The notes under the pieces were generated by a model. The model worked only from the letters and a program-made list of their open reading frames with translations. It was not told the origin of the DNA and did not search any database. Both the position numbers and the translations under genes were made by a program. From an uncultured Christensenella sp. (GTDB lineage Bacteria > Bacillota > Clostridia > Christensenellales > UBA3700), in the NCBI GenBank assembly GCA_910577795.1, contig CAJTNW010000011.1, forward strand, positions 1 to 48,631: a stretch of 48,631 bases of DNA. Direction: 5' to 3'. Positions 23,688 to 33,226 of this stretch are shown one piece after another. Position 1 is the first letter of the stretch. Each line of letters begins with the position of its first letter.

Positions 23688-24814
23688 AAAAATTTTTGAC
23701 TTCAAAATGGGTTTTGATATTAGTTATATTGATAGGTCTTGTTGTTTTTAATGCTTTGGTATTTAATGTAAGTGTAGTGAACAGAAATATCGTTGTAGGT
23801 GTAGGGCTTGATTATGATGGTAACGAATACACTTTGTACACACAAGTTGTTTTGCCGAAAAATGGCGGAGTTGCAAGTGGTGGTGGCAACAATTATATAA
23901 CTTTAAAAGCAAATGCGCCTAATATAGATATTGCAATAGATAAAATAGAAAAGGAGCAAGGTGTTATATTATCTTTTGCACAAGCCGCCATACTAATTCT
24001 TGGCAAAAATATGATGGAGAATGGCGATTTAAAATTTATTGATACATTTTTTATGTACAATAAGGTGCATGACAATTTGCTACTTGTTATGGCAGAAGAT
24101 AAAGCCGAAGATATTATGAATGCGTCTGTTGCAGCGGGTGAGGTATCTAGTTTGCAATTAGTAAGGCAGTTAAGACCTACTAAACCACCTTTAGGAGTTT
24201 CTGCAATTTCTATGCAGGAGTATGTAAGAAATTCTAAAAATACAAACAAAATTAACTATATGCCAATGATAAGTATAAAAGAAACAGAACCATCTACAGA
24301 CCAAGCAAAGGAAGATGAGGAAAAGGCAGATAAGTTTTTGATTAGTCAAACTGCTATTGCAGATGATTACGGATTGAAGTGTGTTTTGGACGAAGTAATG
24401 ACGCAAAACTATAATATTGCAACAAAAAATATGCAAGATGGTGTATTAAAAGTTGATGGCGAAGATTTTTTTAGTATCCATATTATTGAAAGTAAACCAA
24501 GTTTAAGTTACGATTTGGATAAAATGGAGTGTGAGATTAAAATCAAATTAAAAACTATTCGTACTGAGGCAAGATATGATAAAGGTAAAGTTTCGTTTAT
24601 GTTAAGCGATGAAGAAATAAAAAGATTAAAGTGGGCTATAGATTTAAGAATGAAAGCCATTTTTGATTTTGGACTACAAAATAATATAGATATATTAAAC
24701 ATTAAAGATGGTTTTAGTAAGAAATTTCCTAAAAAAACAAGTCAAATTTTGGCTGAAGATTTTTTAAATAAAATAAATCTTAATGTTGATGTTGTAATAA
24801 CGCAAGTAGATTAA
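23684..24814 (+). CDS. gerAC: Spore germination subunit GerAC, lacking the lipobox cysteine
   Basis: A 376-residue Ger(x)C protein, the outer-face subunit of the germinant receptor. The family signature after the signal, normally GCWDxxEI followed by VxGIGID, is here VVNRNIVVGVGLDYDG. The lipobox Cys is absent, and no Cys occurs until about residue 230. The N-terminus (residues 8-30) would then be a membrane anchor instead of a lipoprotein signal. The rest shows the family features (TKPPLGVSAI, C-terminal SEILAEDFL-like helix region). AAGGAG lies upstream of the ATG and overlaps the gerAB end. Terminator 24 nt after the stop. Confidence 0.85.
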   Translation: MKKFLTSKWVLILVILIGLVVFNALVFNVSVVNRNIVVGVGLDYDGNEYTLYTQVVLPKNGGVASGGGNNYITLKANAPNIDIAIDKIEKEQGVILSFAQAAILILGKNMMENGDLKFIDTFFMYNKVHDNLLLVMAEDKAEDIMNASVAAGEVSSLQLVRQLRPTKPPLGVSAISMQEYVRNSKNTNKINYMPMISIKETEPSTDQAKEDEEKADKFLISQTAIADDYGLKCVLDEVMTQNYNIATKNMQDGVLKVDGEDFFSIHIIESKPSLSYDLDKMECEIKIKLKTIRTEARYDKGKVSFMLSDEEIKRLKWAIDLRMKAIFDFGLQNNIDILNIKDGFSKKFPKKTSQILAEDFLNKINLNVDVVITQVD

Positions 24815-24837
24815 TAGGTTTTTTAATTAATTGTTTT

Positions 24838-24873
24838 GAGTAAGTTACATTTATTGTAATTTACTCTTTTTAT
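24838..24873 (+). terminator. Terminator of the ger operon
   Basis: A 12-bp stem (24838-24849 with 24855-24866, one G-U) with a 5-nt loop and a T run. Confidence 0.85.
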
Positions 24874-24945
24874 TATAAATATTTATTAAGATATTAATAT
24901 AAATATTAAAAAATTTAAAATAAGGCTTGTTATTTTTTGTAAAAT

Positions 24946-24974
24946 TTGATACAATAAATATGTATTGATATAAT
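24946..24974 (+). promoter_or_regulatory. Sigma-A promoter of ktrB-ktrA
   Basis: TTGATA (24946-24951), a 17-nt spacer and TATAAT (24969-24974). Transcription should start near 24981, which rules out an in-frame TTG at 24983 as the translation start. Confidence 0.75.
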
Positions 24975-24985
24975 TATTTATTTTG

Positions 24986-25000
24986 TATTGTAATACAATA
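24986..25000 (+). promoter_or_regulatory. Palindrome at the ktrB transcription start
   Basis: TATTGTA, A, TACAATA is a perfect 7-1-7 palindrome just downstream of the -10 box. The position suits a repressor site; no protein can be named. Confidence 0.4.
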
Positions 25001-25033
25001 GTTATTTTATTTATATACAAATCTAACTTATTT

Positions 25034-26422
25034 ATGGCTAAAGGTATGGCGGTCGAAAAGAAAAAGTTGAAAATTTTAACACCTGTTAGGGTAATTGCTA
25101 TGGGTTTTGCACTTATAATTTTTGTAGGGGCATTTTTGCTTAGTTTGCCAATAGCACATAATGATATGCAATGGTTTCCGTTTATTGATGCTTTATTTAC
25201 ATCAACTTCTGCAGTGTGTGTTACAGGTTTAATTGTAGTTGATACAGCAGCACATTTTAATTTGTTTGGACAAATGGTTATTTTGCTATTGATTCAAATT
25301 GGTGGTTTAGGTGTAATGACAGCAACAACACTATTGTTTTTAATGATGCGTAAACGTATCACTTTAAAAAATAGGCTTATGTTGCAAGAAGCACTTAGTG
25401 AGGATAGACTTCAAGGCATAGTTAAATCTATAAAATTAATTTTAATACTTACTTTTTCTATAGAAATTATTGGTGCGTTGGTATTAATGTGCAGTTTTAT
25501 TCCTGCTTATGGAGGGTATGGTGTTTGGGTAAGTATATTTATATCTATATCCGCCTTTTGTAATGCTGGTTTTGATATATTGGGAGTAGTAGGTGGACAT
25601 CAGTTTGGGTCGCTTACAGGGTTTGCACAAAATGCTTTTGTATGTCTTCCAATTATGGCACTTATAATTATTGGCGGTATAGGATTTATGGTGCTTATTG
25701 ATGTTGGTGATAGAGTATTAAGGAAGAAAAAGAGATTATCCGCACATACTCAAATGGTGCTAATTATAACAGGTATATTGATTTTGTTTGGTTGGGTTGC
25801 TTTTATGGCAACAGAATGGAATGGTGTACTAAAAGATATGAGTGTTGGTGGTAAAATTTTGGCTGCTTTATTTCAGTCTGTAACCCCAAGAACGGCTGGA
25901 TTTGAATCTGTTTCCCAAGCAGCACTTACACCAGTATCATATATGTTAACTTTAATATTAATGTTTATAGGTGCTTCACCATCTTCAACAGGTGGTGGTG
26001 TAAAAACTACTACACTTGCAGTGCTTATGCTAACTGGCATTAAAACCTTGCAGGGTGAAAGAGATGTTAATTTAGGTAAATCAAAAATTAATCCAAATTT
26101 AATCAAAAGAGCAATTACTATAATAATGCTTGCAATTTTGATTATTATGATAAATACCATTTTAATACTGATTTTTGAAGGAAATAATCATAATCAATAT
26201 GCAAGTGTGGAAAATGTTTTGTTTGAAGTAACTAGTGCTTTTTCTACTGTAGGACTTACCATGGGTATAACTCCAAAGTTATGTGTAGGCAGTAAACTAA
26301 TATTAGGACTTACAATGTTTATAGGAAGAGTAGGAACTTTAACAATTGGTTTTTCAATTGCAAAACGTAAAAAAATAAATGATAAAATAGAATATACAGA
26401 TGCTAAGATTTTAATTGGCTAG
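25034..26422 (+). CDS. ktrB: TrkH/KtrB-type potassium uptake membrane subunit
   Basis: A 462-residue K+ (or Na+-coupled K+) transporter pore protein with four M1-P-M2 units. The selectivity-filter-like P-loops are visible, for example SAVCVTGL, AFCNAGFD, TPRTAGFE and SAFSTVGLT, each with the key Gly. SPSSTGGGVKTTT is a conserved M2-region motif. ATG 25034 or 25046 are both possible; the frame is open further up but the promoter excludes this. No strong RBS is visible. It pairs with the RCK regulator 8 nt downstream. Confidence 0.9.
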   Translation: MAKGMAVEKKKLKILTPVRVIAMGFALIIFVGAFLLSLPIAHNDMQWFPFIDALFTSTSAVCVTGLIVVDTAAHFNLFGQMVILLLIQIGGLGVMTATTLLFLMMRKRITLKNRLMLQEALSEDRLQGIVKSIKLILILTFSIEIIGALVLMCSFIPAYGGYGVWVSIFISISAFCNAGFDILGVVGGHQFGSLTGFAQNAFVCLPIMALIIIGGIGFMVLIDVGDRVLRKKKRLSAHTQMVLIITGILILFGWVAFMATEWNGVLKDMSVGGKILAALFQSVTPRTAGFESVSQAALTPVSYMLTLILMFIGASPSSTGGGVKTTTLAVLMLTGIKTLQGERDVNLGKSKINPNLIKRAITIIMLAILIIMINTILILIFEGNNHNQYASVENVLFEVTSAFSTVGLTMGITPKLCVGSKLILGLTMFIGRVGTLTIGFSIAKRKKINDKIEYTDAKILIG

Positions 26423-26430
26423 GAGGAAAT

Positions 26431-27111
26431 ATGGCTATAGTAAAAAAGGAAATGTCTGAATTTGCTGTTATTGGACTTGGTAAGTTTGGTAGTGCAATTG
26501 CAAGAGAATTGCATGAAATGGATAAACAAGTGCTTGTTGTTGATATTGATGAAGACAGAGTAAATGCTGCAAGTGAATTTGCTACTCATGCAGTTATTGC
26601 TGATGCATCTGACGAACAAGCAATTCAAGCAATTGGTATTAGCAATTTTGATGCTGTTATTATTTGTATGGGTAAAAATATGCAAGCAAGCATATTAACT
26701 ACTTTAATTTGTAAGGAACAAGGTGCATCTTTTATTGTTGCAAAAGCAAGTGGTAGAAAGCATAAGGAAGTATTAAACAAAATTGGTGCGGATTTGGTTG
26801 TTGAGCCAGAGGAAGAAATGGCACAAAAAATGGCAGTTAGATTAGTAACTCCTCACTTAAACGATATAATGTTTCTTGATAATTACTTTACTATTGCAGA
26901 GGCAGAAGTACCTCAAAAGTGGGAAGATAGAACTCTTATAGATATTGATATGCGTAGAAAGTTTGGTGTTACATTACTACTTATTAAAAATGGTGACAAA
27001 GTAACATCTAGCCCAACTGGTGATACTTATTTAAGAAAAGGTGATACAATAGTAATAGGCGGCGATACCGCCAGTGTAGATAAGTTTATTGATAAACTTG
27101 CAATGATGTAA
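26431..27111 (+). CDS. ktrA: RCK-domain potassium transport regulator KtrA/TrkA
   Basis: A 226-residue cytoplasmic gating ring subunit. The RCK-N nucleotide-binding domain starts FAVIGLGKFGSAIARE (GxGxxG), with the acidic end of beta-2 at VVDIDEDRV. The C-terminal RCK-C domain (about 140-220) is the likely site for regulators such as c-di-AMP in Firmicutes. RBS AGGAGG, and 8 nt after ktrB. Single-ring size (226) fits KtrA rather than the double-length TrkA. Confidence 0.92.
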   Translation: MAIVKKEMSEFAVIGLGKFGSAIARELHEMDKQVLVVDIDEDRVNAASEFATHAVIADASDEQAIQAIGISNFDAVIICMGKNMQASILTTLICKEQGASFIVAKASGRKHKEVLNKIGADLVVEPEEEMAQKMAVRLVTPHLNDIMFLDNYFTIAEAEVPQKWEDRTLIDIDMRRKFGVTLLLIKNGDKVTSSPTGDTYLRKGDTIVIGGDTASVDKFIDKLAMM

Positions 27112-27134
27112 TAAAAATTAAATTATAATATAAT

Positions 27135-27170
27135 AAAACCCCTTGTAAATACACAAGGGTTTTAGTTTTT
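27135..27170 (+). terminator. Terminator of ktrB-ktrA
   Basis: AAAACCCCTTGT pairs with ACAAGGGTTTT (one bulged C) and T residues follow. The convergent tag gene ends 50 nt further on. Confidence 0.75.
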
Positions 27171-27220
27171 AATAAATTTATAATAATTTTATAATCTTAA
27201 AATATCAACTAATTTTTACA

Positions 27221-27799
27221 TTAATTATTATCTTTCCATTTAGGGTTACAAGATAGTATTGTTTTGTAGATAGGGCAGTCTTCTTTATGAGCACCTTTTA
27301 GGTAGCCGATGCTAGTTAAAAATTCTCCAACTATTTCGCCACCAACAAACTTAAAGTGCTTTTTAAATAGTTTAACCCATTCAGGTTTTGACTTAGGGTG
27401 GTTACTCTCCAGCCATTTTTCAAAACTTCCGTATTCTTGCTTTAATTTTATAATAACATTTGCATTATAAATTACTGCATTTATTTTTAATCTATTACGA
27501 ATAATACCACTATCATTTAACAAGCGATTAATATCTTCTTCTTTATAGTTTGCAATTTTTTCAATATCAAAATTGTCAAAAGCATTCCTAAAACTTTCTT
27601 GCTTTTTTAATATTGTATTCCAAGATAAGCCTGCTTGATTAATCTCAAGTATGAGCCTTCCAAATAATTCATTGTCATTATGAATTGGAAAACCATACTG
27701 CGTATCATGGTATTTTTTATTTAAAGTTTTTTCCAAACCATCGCTTAAATTTTCAATATAATCACAATAAGAGGTTATAACAGGTGTATTTTCTTCCAT
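27221..27799 (-). CDS. tag: DNA-3-methyladenine glycosylase I
   Basis: A 192-residue HhH base-excision glycosylase that removes 3-methyladenine from alkylated DNA. YHDTQYGFP, LFGRLILEINQAGLSWNTIL and the C-terminal GAHKEDCPIY (His and Cys of the structural zinc site) match Tag. The N-terminal zinc Cys may be C12 in SYCDYI, a little further in than usual. It lies 10 nt after serS on the minus strand, so it is last in leuS-serS-tag. Confidence 0.9.
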   Translation of the reverse strand: MEENTPVITSYCDYIENLSDGLEKTLNKKYHDTQYGFPIHNDNELFGRLILEINQAGLSWNTILKKQESFRNAFDNFDIEKIANYKEEDINRLLNDSGIIRNRLKINAVIYNANVIIKLKQEYGSFEKWLESNHPKSKPEWVKLFKKHFKFVGGEIVGEFLTSIGYLKGAHKEDCPIYKTILSCNPKWKDNN

Positions 27800-27809
27800 T
27801 TTTATACCT

Positions 27810-29072
27810 TTATTTAATAATATCAGTGCCTAAATATTTTCTCAAAACTTCTGGAACAGTAATAGAGCCATCTTCGTTTTGGAAGTTTTCAATAACTGCT
27901 GCAGTTGTTCTGCCAATAGCAAGTCCACTACCATTTAAGGTGTGTACAAATCTTGTTTTTTTGTCCTTATCTCTAAACTTAATATTTGCACGTCTTGCTT
28001 GGAAATCAATATAGTTAGAGCAAGAAGAAATCTCAACATATCTGTTGTAACTTGGCATCCATACTTCAATATCATAAGTTTTGCTAGAGCCAAAGCCTAA
28101 GTCTCCAGTGCAAAGAGTAACAACTCTGTAAGGCAAGCCTAAAAGTTGTAATATTTTTTCTGCAGAATTAGTTAATTCCTCCAATTCCTCAAAACTATTA
28201 TCAGGATGAGCAAACTTAACAAGTTCAACTTTATTAAATTGGTGTTGTCTTATAAGTCCTCTTGTATCACGACCTGCAGAGCCTGCTTCGCCACGGAAAC
28301 AAGCAGTGTATGCACAATACTTAATTGGCAATTCTTTTTCGTCCAAAATTTCGCCTCTGTGCAAGTTAGTAACTGGCACTTCTGCAGTTGGTACTAAATA
28401 AAAGTCAGTTCCTTTTACTGCATACATATCTTCCTCAAACTTAGGTAGTTGACCTGTGCCTATCATACTATCACGATTAACCATAAAAGGAGGGAATACT
28501 TCGTTGTAACCAGAAGTTGCATGAGTATCCAACATAAAGTTCATAATAGCACGCTCCAATTTTGCACCCCAGTTTTTGTATACTGTAAATCTAGCACCAG
28601 TAATTTTGCCGGCTCTTTCCCAGTCAAAAATATTTAGGTCTAGTCCTAAATCCCAATGTGCTTTTGGCTCAAAATCAAACTTAGTAGGCTCTAAATAACG
28701 TCTTACTTCCACATTATCGTCAGAGTCACTACCATAAGGTACACTACTATCTGGTATGTTAGGAATAGCAAGCATAAGTTCATTTAATTTGTCTACTATT
28801 TCAGTAAGTTCGTCATCATATTTTTTAATATCCTCGCCAAGTTCTTTCATTTCAGCGATTTTATCATCTGCATTACCTTTATTTTTCTTAATTTCTGCAA
28901 TTTCTTTTGAAACAGCATTTTTAGTTGCCTTTAATTGTTCAACTTTTTTAATAAGTTCCACGCGCTTTTCAGCAAGTGGTGCAACTTCGCCAATTGGTGA
29001 TTTGCCACTACGGTGAGATAATTTTTCAGTTACAAAATCTATATTCTCACAAACATATTTTAAATCTAACAT
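27810..29072 (-). CDS. serS: Seryl-tRNA synthetase
   Basis: A 420-residue class II synthetase. Residues 1-110 are the tRNA-binding coiled-coil arm. Motif 2 is FRGEAGSAGRDTRGLIRQHQF and motif 3 is NGSGLAIGRTTAAVIENFQ. The length is normal. AAGGAG precedes the ATG. It sits between leuS (103 bp upstream, containing copy D of the dispersed motif) and tag. No T-box leader is present in that gap. Confidence 0.97.
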   Translation of the reverse strand: MLDLKYVCENIDFVTEKLSHRSGKSPIGEVAPLAEKRVELIKKVEQLKATKNAVSKEIAEIKKNKGNADDKIAEMKELGEDIKKYDDELTEIVDKLNELMLAIPNIPDSSVPYGSDSDDNVEVRRYLEPTKFDFEPKAHWDLGLDLNIFDWERAGKITGARFTVYKNWGAKLERAIMNFMLDTHATSGYNEVFPPFMVNRDSMIGTGQLPKFEEDMYAVKGTDFYLVPTAEVPVTNLHRGEILDEKELPIKYCAYTACFRGEAGSAGRDTRGLIRQHQFNKVELVKFAHPDNSFEELEELTNSAEKILQLLGLPYRVVTLCTGDLGFGSSKTYDIEVWMPSYNRYVEISSCSNYIDFQARRANIKFRDKDKKTRFVHTLNGSGLAIGRTTAAVIENFQNEDGSITVPEVLRKYLGTDIIK

Positions 29073-29133
29073 ATTTTACTCCTTCTTAATTGAAGATTTT
29101 ACTTTTATATTTATAAATTGTACAAATAATTAT

Positions 29134-29150
29134 CAAAAATCGGTACTAAA
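29134..29150 (+). repeat. Dispersed 17-nt motif, copy D (one mismatch)
   Basis: CAAAAATCGGTACTAAA preceded by TTAT, in the leuS-serS gap. It lies on the plus strand although the genes around it are on the minus strand. Confidence 0.7.
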
Positions 29151-29175
29151 TGTATTTTTAACGGATTATTTTTAA

Positions 29176-31602
29176 TTATTTTACTACTAAGTTAACTAAA
29201 CGTTTAGGTATAACAATTTCTTTTACTACAGTTTTGCCATCTAAAAGTTTTTTAATTGTTTCGCTATTTTTTGCAATTTCTATTATTTTTTTATTATCGC
29301 TATCTGCTGGAACAATAATTTTATCGCGGTTTTTACTATTAATTTGTACTGCAAGTTCATATTCGTCTTTTACTAAATATTTACTATCTGCTACAGGGTA
29401 GTTTATGTTTAAAACAGAGCCTTTTTCACCTATTAGTTGATGCAACTCTTCTGCAAAGCAAGGTGTAAATGGTGCAAGTAAAAGGATAAGGTTATAACAA
29501 GCATCTTGGAAAACTTTGTAGTTTTTATCTTCTTGTTGTTCATATTTGTAAAGTGCGTTTACAAGTTCCATTATTCTTGCAATAGCAGTGTTAAAACTAA
29601 ATATTTCAGTATCCGCAGTTACTTTTTGGATAGTAGAGTGTAGTATAAATAACAATTCTTTATCAGATTTTGTTAATTCTTTGTCTTTTGCTTTATTGCC
29701 ATAAGCAGTTTTTACTATTCTTTCCACTCTATCCATAAACTTAGTTATAGATTCAATACCATTCTCATTCCAAGGACCGCCTTCAATATAACTAAATCCA
29801 AACATTAAATAAAGTCTAAAAGCATCTGCACCAACTTTATTAATTATATCATCAGGGCTTACAACATTGCCTCTAGACTTACTCATTTTAAAGCCATCTG
29901 GCCCTAAAATTGTGCCTTGGTGTACAAGAGAAGTAAATGGTTCGTCAAATTTCAAATAACCTAAATCTCTTAATGCTTTGGTGAAAAATCTTGCATATAA
30001 CAAATGCATGCAAGCATGTTCCGCACCGCCAATATACTTATCTACTGGTAACATTTTGTTGATTAATTCAGGATTAAATGCTTGCTTATCATTTTTTGAA
30101 TCTGGGTATCTTAAATAATACCAAGATGAGCAAACAAATGTATCCAAAGTATCTTCGTCACGTTTAGCAGGTCTACCGCAAACAGGGCAGACTGTGTTTA
30201 TATATTCGTCACATTTAGCAAGAGGTGATTTGCCATCTGGGGTAAAATTAACATTGTAAGGTAACTCAACTGGAAGTTGGTCTTCAGGAACCGGAACATC
30301 ACCACAATGCTCACAGTGAATGATAGGAATAGGGCAACCCCAGTATCTTTGGCGAGATACCAACCAGTCACGCAAACGGTAATTAACTTTTTTGCCACCT
30401 TTGCCAATTTTCTCTAATCTTTCCAAAATAGCATTAATTGCTTGCTCTGAAGTTAAACCATTATCCTCATCACTATTGCAAAGCACACCATGTTCACAAT
30501 ATGGCAATTCGTCATTTCCATTAGGATTACAAATAACTCTTGTAATTGGCAAATTATATTTTTTTGCAAAATCAAAGTCTCTCTCATCATGTGAAGGTAC
30601 ACCCATAACAGCACCGGTACCATAACTATAAAGCACATAATCTGCTATCCAAATAGGTACTTTTTTATTATTAATTGGATTTATAGCATAAGCCCCAATA
30701 AATACACCAGTTTTTTCTCTTGTGGAACTCATTCTGTCAATTTCACTTACTTTAGAGCACATATCTTTGTATTCTTCCACTGCTTGTTTGCACTCATTTG
30801 TTACAAGTTTATCAACAAGAGGGTGCTCAGGTGATAATACAACATAAGAAACACCATGAAGAGTATCCGCTCTTGTAGTAAATACTCTAAAAGTACCACC
30901 ATTTTCCAAAGCAAATTCAACTTCGCCACCAACAGATTTACCTATCCAATTTTTTTGCATAGCAATAGTTTTTGCAGGCCAGTCAAGTTTGTCAAGGTCT
31001 TGCAATAACTCTTCTGCATAATCAGTGATTTTAAAAAACCATTGAGTCAAATTTTTTCTTATAACAGTAGTTTTGCATCTTTCGCAACTGCCGTCAACTA
31101 CTTGCTCATTTGCAAGTACAGTTTGGCAAGAAGGACACCAGTTAACAGGTGCTTCTTTGCGGTATGCTAAACCATTTTTGTATAGTTGAAGAAAAATCCA
31201 TTGAGTCCAACGATAATAGTCTGGGGTGCAAGTTTTTATTTCATAATCCCAGTCAAAAGAACCATTGATTTTCTTTAATTGTTCTTCCATAGTTTCAATG
31301 TTTTTAAGAGTACTATCTTTTGGATGAATACCTGTTTTAATAGCATAGTTTTCTGCAGGCAAGCCAAAAGCATCAAAACCCATTGGCTCAAATACTTCGT
31401 AACCTTGCATACGTTTAAATTTTGCAAAACTATCTGCTGGACCATAGTTATACCAATGTCCTGCGTGAAGTTTGGCAGCAGATGGATAAGAAAACATTTC
31501 AAGCACATAGTATTTTTTATCTATTCTTGATTTGTCAAAACTATAAAGTTTGTCTTTTTCCCATTTCTCTCGCCATTTTTTTTCTACTTGTAACATATCC
31601 AT
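29176..31602 (-). CDS. leuS: Leucyl-tRNA synthetase
   Basis: An 808-residue class Ia synthetase with the CP1 editing domain. The ATP-site HIGH motif is HAGH within KLHAGHWYNYGPAD, and KMSKS is in GFKMSKSRGN. NWCPSCQTVLANEQV and the zinc-like CPVCGRPAKRDEDTLDTF stretch are also clear. The HWYNYGPADSF version of the HIGH region differs from the HxGHxRNYTxGD form common in Clostridia. GGAG lies 11 nt before the ATG. Promoter at 31657-31685 (minus). No T-box. First gene of leuS-serS-tag. Confidence 0.97.
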   Translation of the reverse strand: MDMLQVEKKWREKWEKDKLYSFDKSRIDKKYYVLEMFSYPSAAKLHAGHWYNYGPADSFAKFKRMQGYEVFEPMGFDAFGLPAENYAIKTGIHPKDSTLKNIETMEEQLKKINGSFDWDYEIKTCTPDYYRWTQWIFLQLYKNGLAYRKEAPVNWCPSCQTVLANEQVVDGSCERCKTTVIRKNLTQWFFKITDYAEELLQDLDKLDWPAKTIAMQKNWIGKSVGGEVEFALENGGTFRVFTTRADTLHGVSYVVLSPEHPLVDKLVTNECKQAVEEYKDMCSKVSEIDRMSSTREKTGVFIGAYAINPINNKKVPIWIADYVLYSYGTGAVMGVPSHDERDFDFAKKYNLPITRVICNPNGNDELPYCEHGVLCNSDEDNGLTSEQAINAILERLEKIGKGGKKVNYRLRDWLVSRQRYWGCPIPIIHCEHCGDVPVPEDQLPVELPYNVNFTPDGKSPLAKCDEYINTVCPVCGRPAKRDEDTLDTFVCSSWYYLRYPDSKNDKQAFNPELINKMLPVDKYIGGAEHACMHLLYARFFTKALRDLGYLKFDEPFTSLVHQGTILGPDGFKMSKSRGNVVSPDDIINKVGADAFRLYLMFGFSYIEGGPWNENGIESITKFMDRVERIVKTAYGNKAKDKELTKSDKELLFILHSTIQKVTADTEIFSFNTAIARIMELVNALYKYEQQEDKNYKVFQDACYNLILLLAPFTPCFAEELHQLIGEKGSVLNINYPVADSKYLVKDEYELAVQINSKNRDKIIVPADSDNKKIIEIAKNSETIKKLLDGKTVVKEIVIPKRLVNLVVK

Positions 31603-31656
31603 AATGATTACACTCCAAAAACATAAAGTTTTTATTAATTTTAATAAATATATATA

Positions 31657-31685
31657 ATTTTAATACAAGATATATTAATTGTCAA
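31657..31685 (-). promoter_or_regulatory. Sigma-A promoter of leuS-serS-tag
   Basis: On the minus strand TTGACA (forward 31680-31685), a 17-nt spacer and TAAAAT (forward 31657-31662). Confidence 0.8.
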
Positions 31686-31875
31686 GTGTTAATCTTTTTA
31701 AAAATGAGTATTTTGCATATAAATACAAAAAAATAGATAATAATTGCTTTATAATTGTTTTTATTGAATAAACAGCAACTTATTCTATCATAATTTTTGT
31801 AACGAATTTGTTGCAAAAAATAAAGTGAATTGGTTTGTTAATATAAATTATATTTATCAGTTTTTTACTATAATC

Positions 31876-31904
31876 TTGACTAAATAATAGTTTTTGTGTA
31901 TAAT
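31876..31904 (+). promoter_or_regulatory. Sigma-A promoter of the acyltransferase-like pair
   Basis: TTGACT (31876-31881), a 17-nt spacer and TATAAT (31899-31904). Between this and the leuS promoter (31686-31875) I see only AT-rich DNA with no gene or T-box. Confidence 0.8.
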
Positions 31905-31924
31905 AAAAAAGTATAGGAGCGGTT

Positions 31925-33226
31925 ATGAATAGAATAAAAAATACCGAAGAATGGTTTAAACTTGATAATGCTTCCAAAATTTATCCGGCTAGCGGCAATG
32001 CTAGGTGGAATGCTGTTTATCGCGTTTGTGCTGTTATGAAAGACCGCGTAGATAGGGAAGTTTTGCAACAAGCACTTGATGTTGTAATAGAAAGATTCCC
32101 TTCATACAATGTAATTTTAAGAAGAGGTTTCTTTTGGTATTTTTTGCAAGGCGCTACTTTAAGACCAGTTGTTACAAGAGAAAAAGACTATCCTTGTAGA
32201 AAATTTGATATTATGAATAGAGAACCGCTATTTAGGGTTATGTATTCAGGCAATAGGATAATGGCAGAGTTTTCGCACTGTATTAGTGACGGAAATGCAA
32301 GTATAAACTTTTTAAACACTTTGATTTTAAAATATCTTCATTTATTAGGTAAAAAAGTGGATAGAGGACCTTTATTACACTACAATGACGCACCTAAGGA
32401 AGAAGATTTTGAGGATAGTTATAGCAGATATTATGACCCAAAAGGCAGCAAAACTTTGCCAGAAAATTATAGTGCATACCATTTGCAAGGTGCAAAAGAA
32501 ATAAAAGGTGTTGTAAATGTTACTCATGGCGAAGTTGCAACTGATAAGTTATTGGAACTTAGTCATTCAGCAGGTGTTACTTTAAACGAATATATTATTG
32601 GTGTTTTAGCATACGTGCTTTATACTAAAAGGAAATATGACGCAGTAAACAAAAACTCAAAACGTCCAATATCTATACAATATTCAGTTGATTTAAGGCA
32701 TTATTTTCCGTCATCTACTGTAAGAATGTTTTCTGGCTTTGTAAATACATTGTTAAAAGAAACATCTAGTAAGGATATGACTTTTGAAGAAATTTTAGAT
32801 GCAATGGCAAAGGAAAGCAGAACAAGATGCAATAAGGAAAATTTTCAGAATTTTATAAATAGCAACTTTTCTTTGGAAAGAAACTGGCTTATAAGAGCAG
32901 TGCCTTTGTCTATAAAAAATATCATAATGAAAATTGCATATTATAATCAAGCGGATAGAGTAAGTAGCCTTATTGTCACCAATATGGGCAGAATGAATGT
33001 GCCTAAAGAATTTAATGAGTATGTGGATAGGTACGAATTGATTATTGGTCCGCAAAAATACAACAATTCTACAATGACAATAAGTAGTTTTAATAATAAA
33101 ACAGTATTTACCTTTGTAAAAACAATTAAAAATTCATATTTAGAAAGGGAATTTTTTAGGTTTTTGCAAGATAAAGGGCTTGAAATATTTGTAAGCGGTA
33201 ATAATGGAGGACGAAAAAATGATTGA
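31925..33226 (+). CDS. Condensation/alcohol acetyltransferase-like protein
   Basis: A 433-residue protein resembling the CoA-dependent acyltransferase superfamily (alcohol acetyltransferase, PapA or NRPS condensation type). The key segment is EFSHCISDGNASINFL (about 117-132), a form of the HxxxDG active-site motif. The N-terminal RVDREVLQQALDVVIERFPSYN is a typical first helix of the fold, and a second half with a DLRHYFPSSTVRMFSGF stretch fits the paired-domain layout. The acyl donor and acceptor are unknown. RBS TAGGAG. The next gene overlaps by 8 nt, implying joint function with a zinc-ribbon membrane protein. Confidence 0.7.
   Translation: MNRIKNTEEWFKLDNASKIYPASGNARWNAVYRVCAVMKDRVDREVLQQALDVVIERFPSYNVILRRGFFWYFLQGATLRPVVTREKDYPCRKFDIMNREPLFRVMYSGNRIMAEFSHCISDGNASINFLNTLILKYLHLLGKKVDRGPLLHYNDAPKEEDFEDSYSRYYDPKGSKTLPENYSAYHLQGAKEIKGVVNVTHGEVATDKLLELSHSAGVTLNEYIIGVLAYVLYTKRKYDAVNKNSKRPISIQYSVDLRHYFPSSTVRMFSGFVNTLLKETSSKDMTFEEILDAMAKESRTRCNKENFQNFINSNFSLERNWLIRAVPLSIKNIIMKIAYYNQADRVSSLIVTNMGRMNVPKEFNEYVDRYELIIGPQKYNNSTMTISSFNNKTVFTFVKTIKNSYLEREFFRFLQDKGLEIFVSGNNGGRKND

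Noticed and set aside
25034..26422. Upstream TTG at 24983 as ktrB start
   Set aside because: It lies at the predicted transcription start (promoter 24946-24974), leaving no room for an RBS; ATG 25034 or 25046 is more likely.
31603..31924. T-box leader expected before leuS
   Set aside because: No TGGNACCGCG-type T-box or antiterminator is seen on the minus strand; only AT-rich DNA and promoters.
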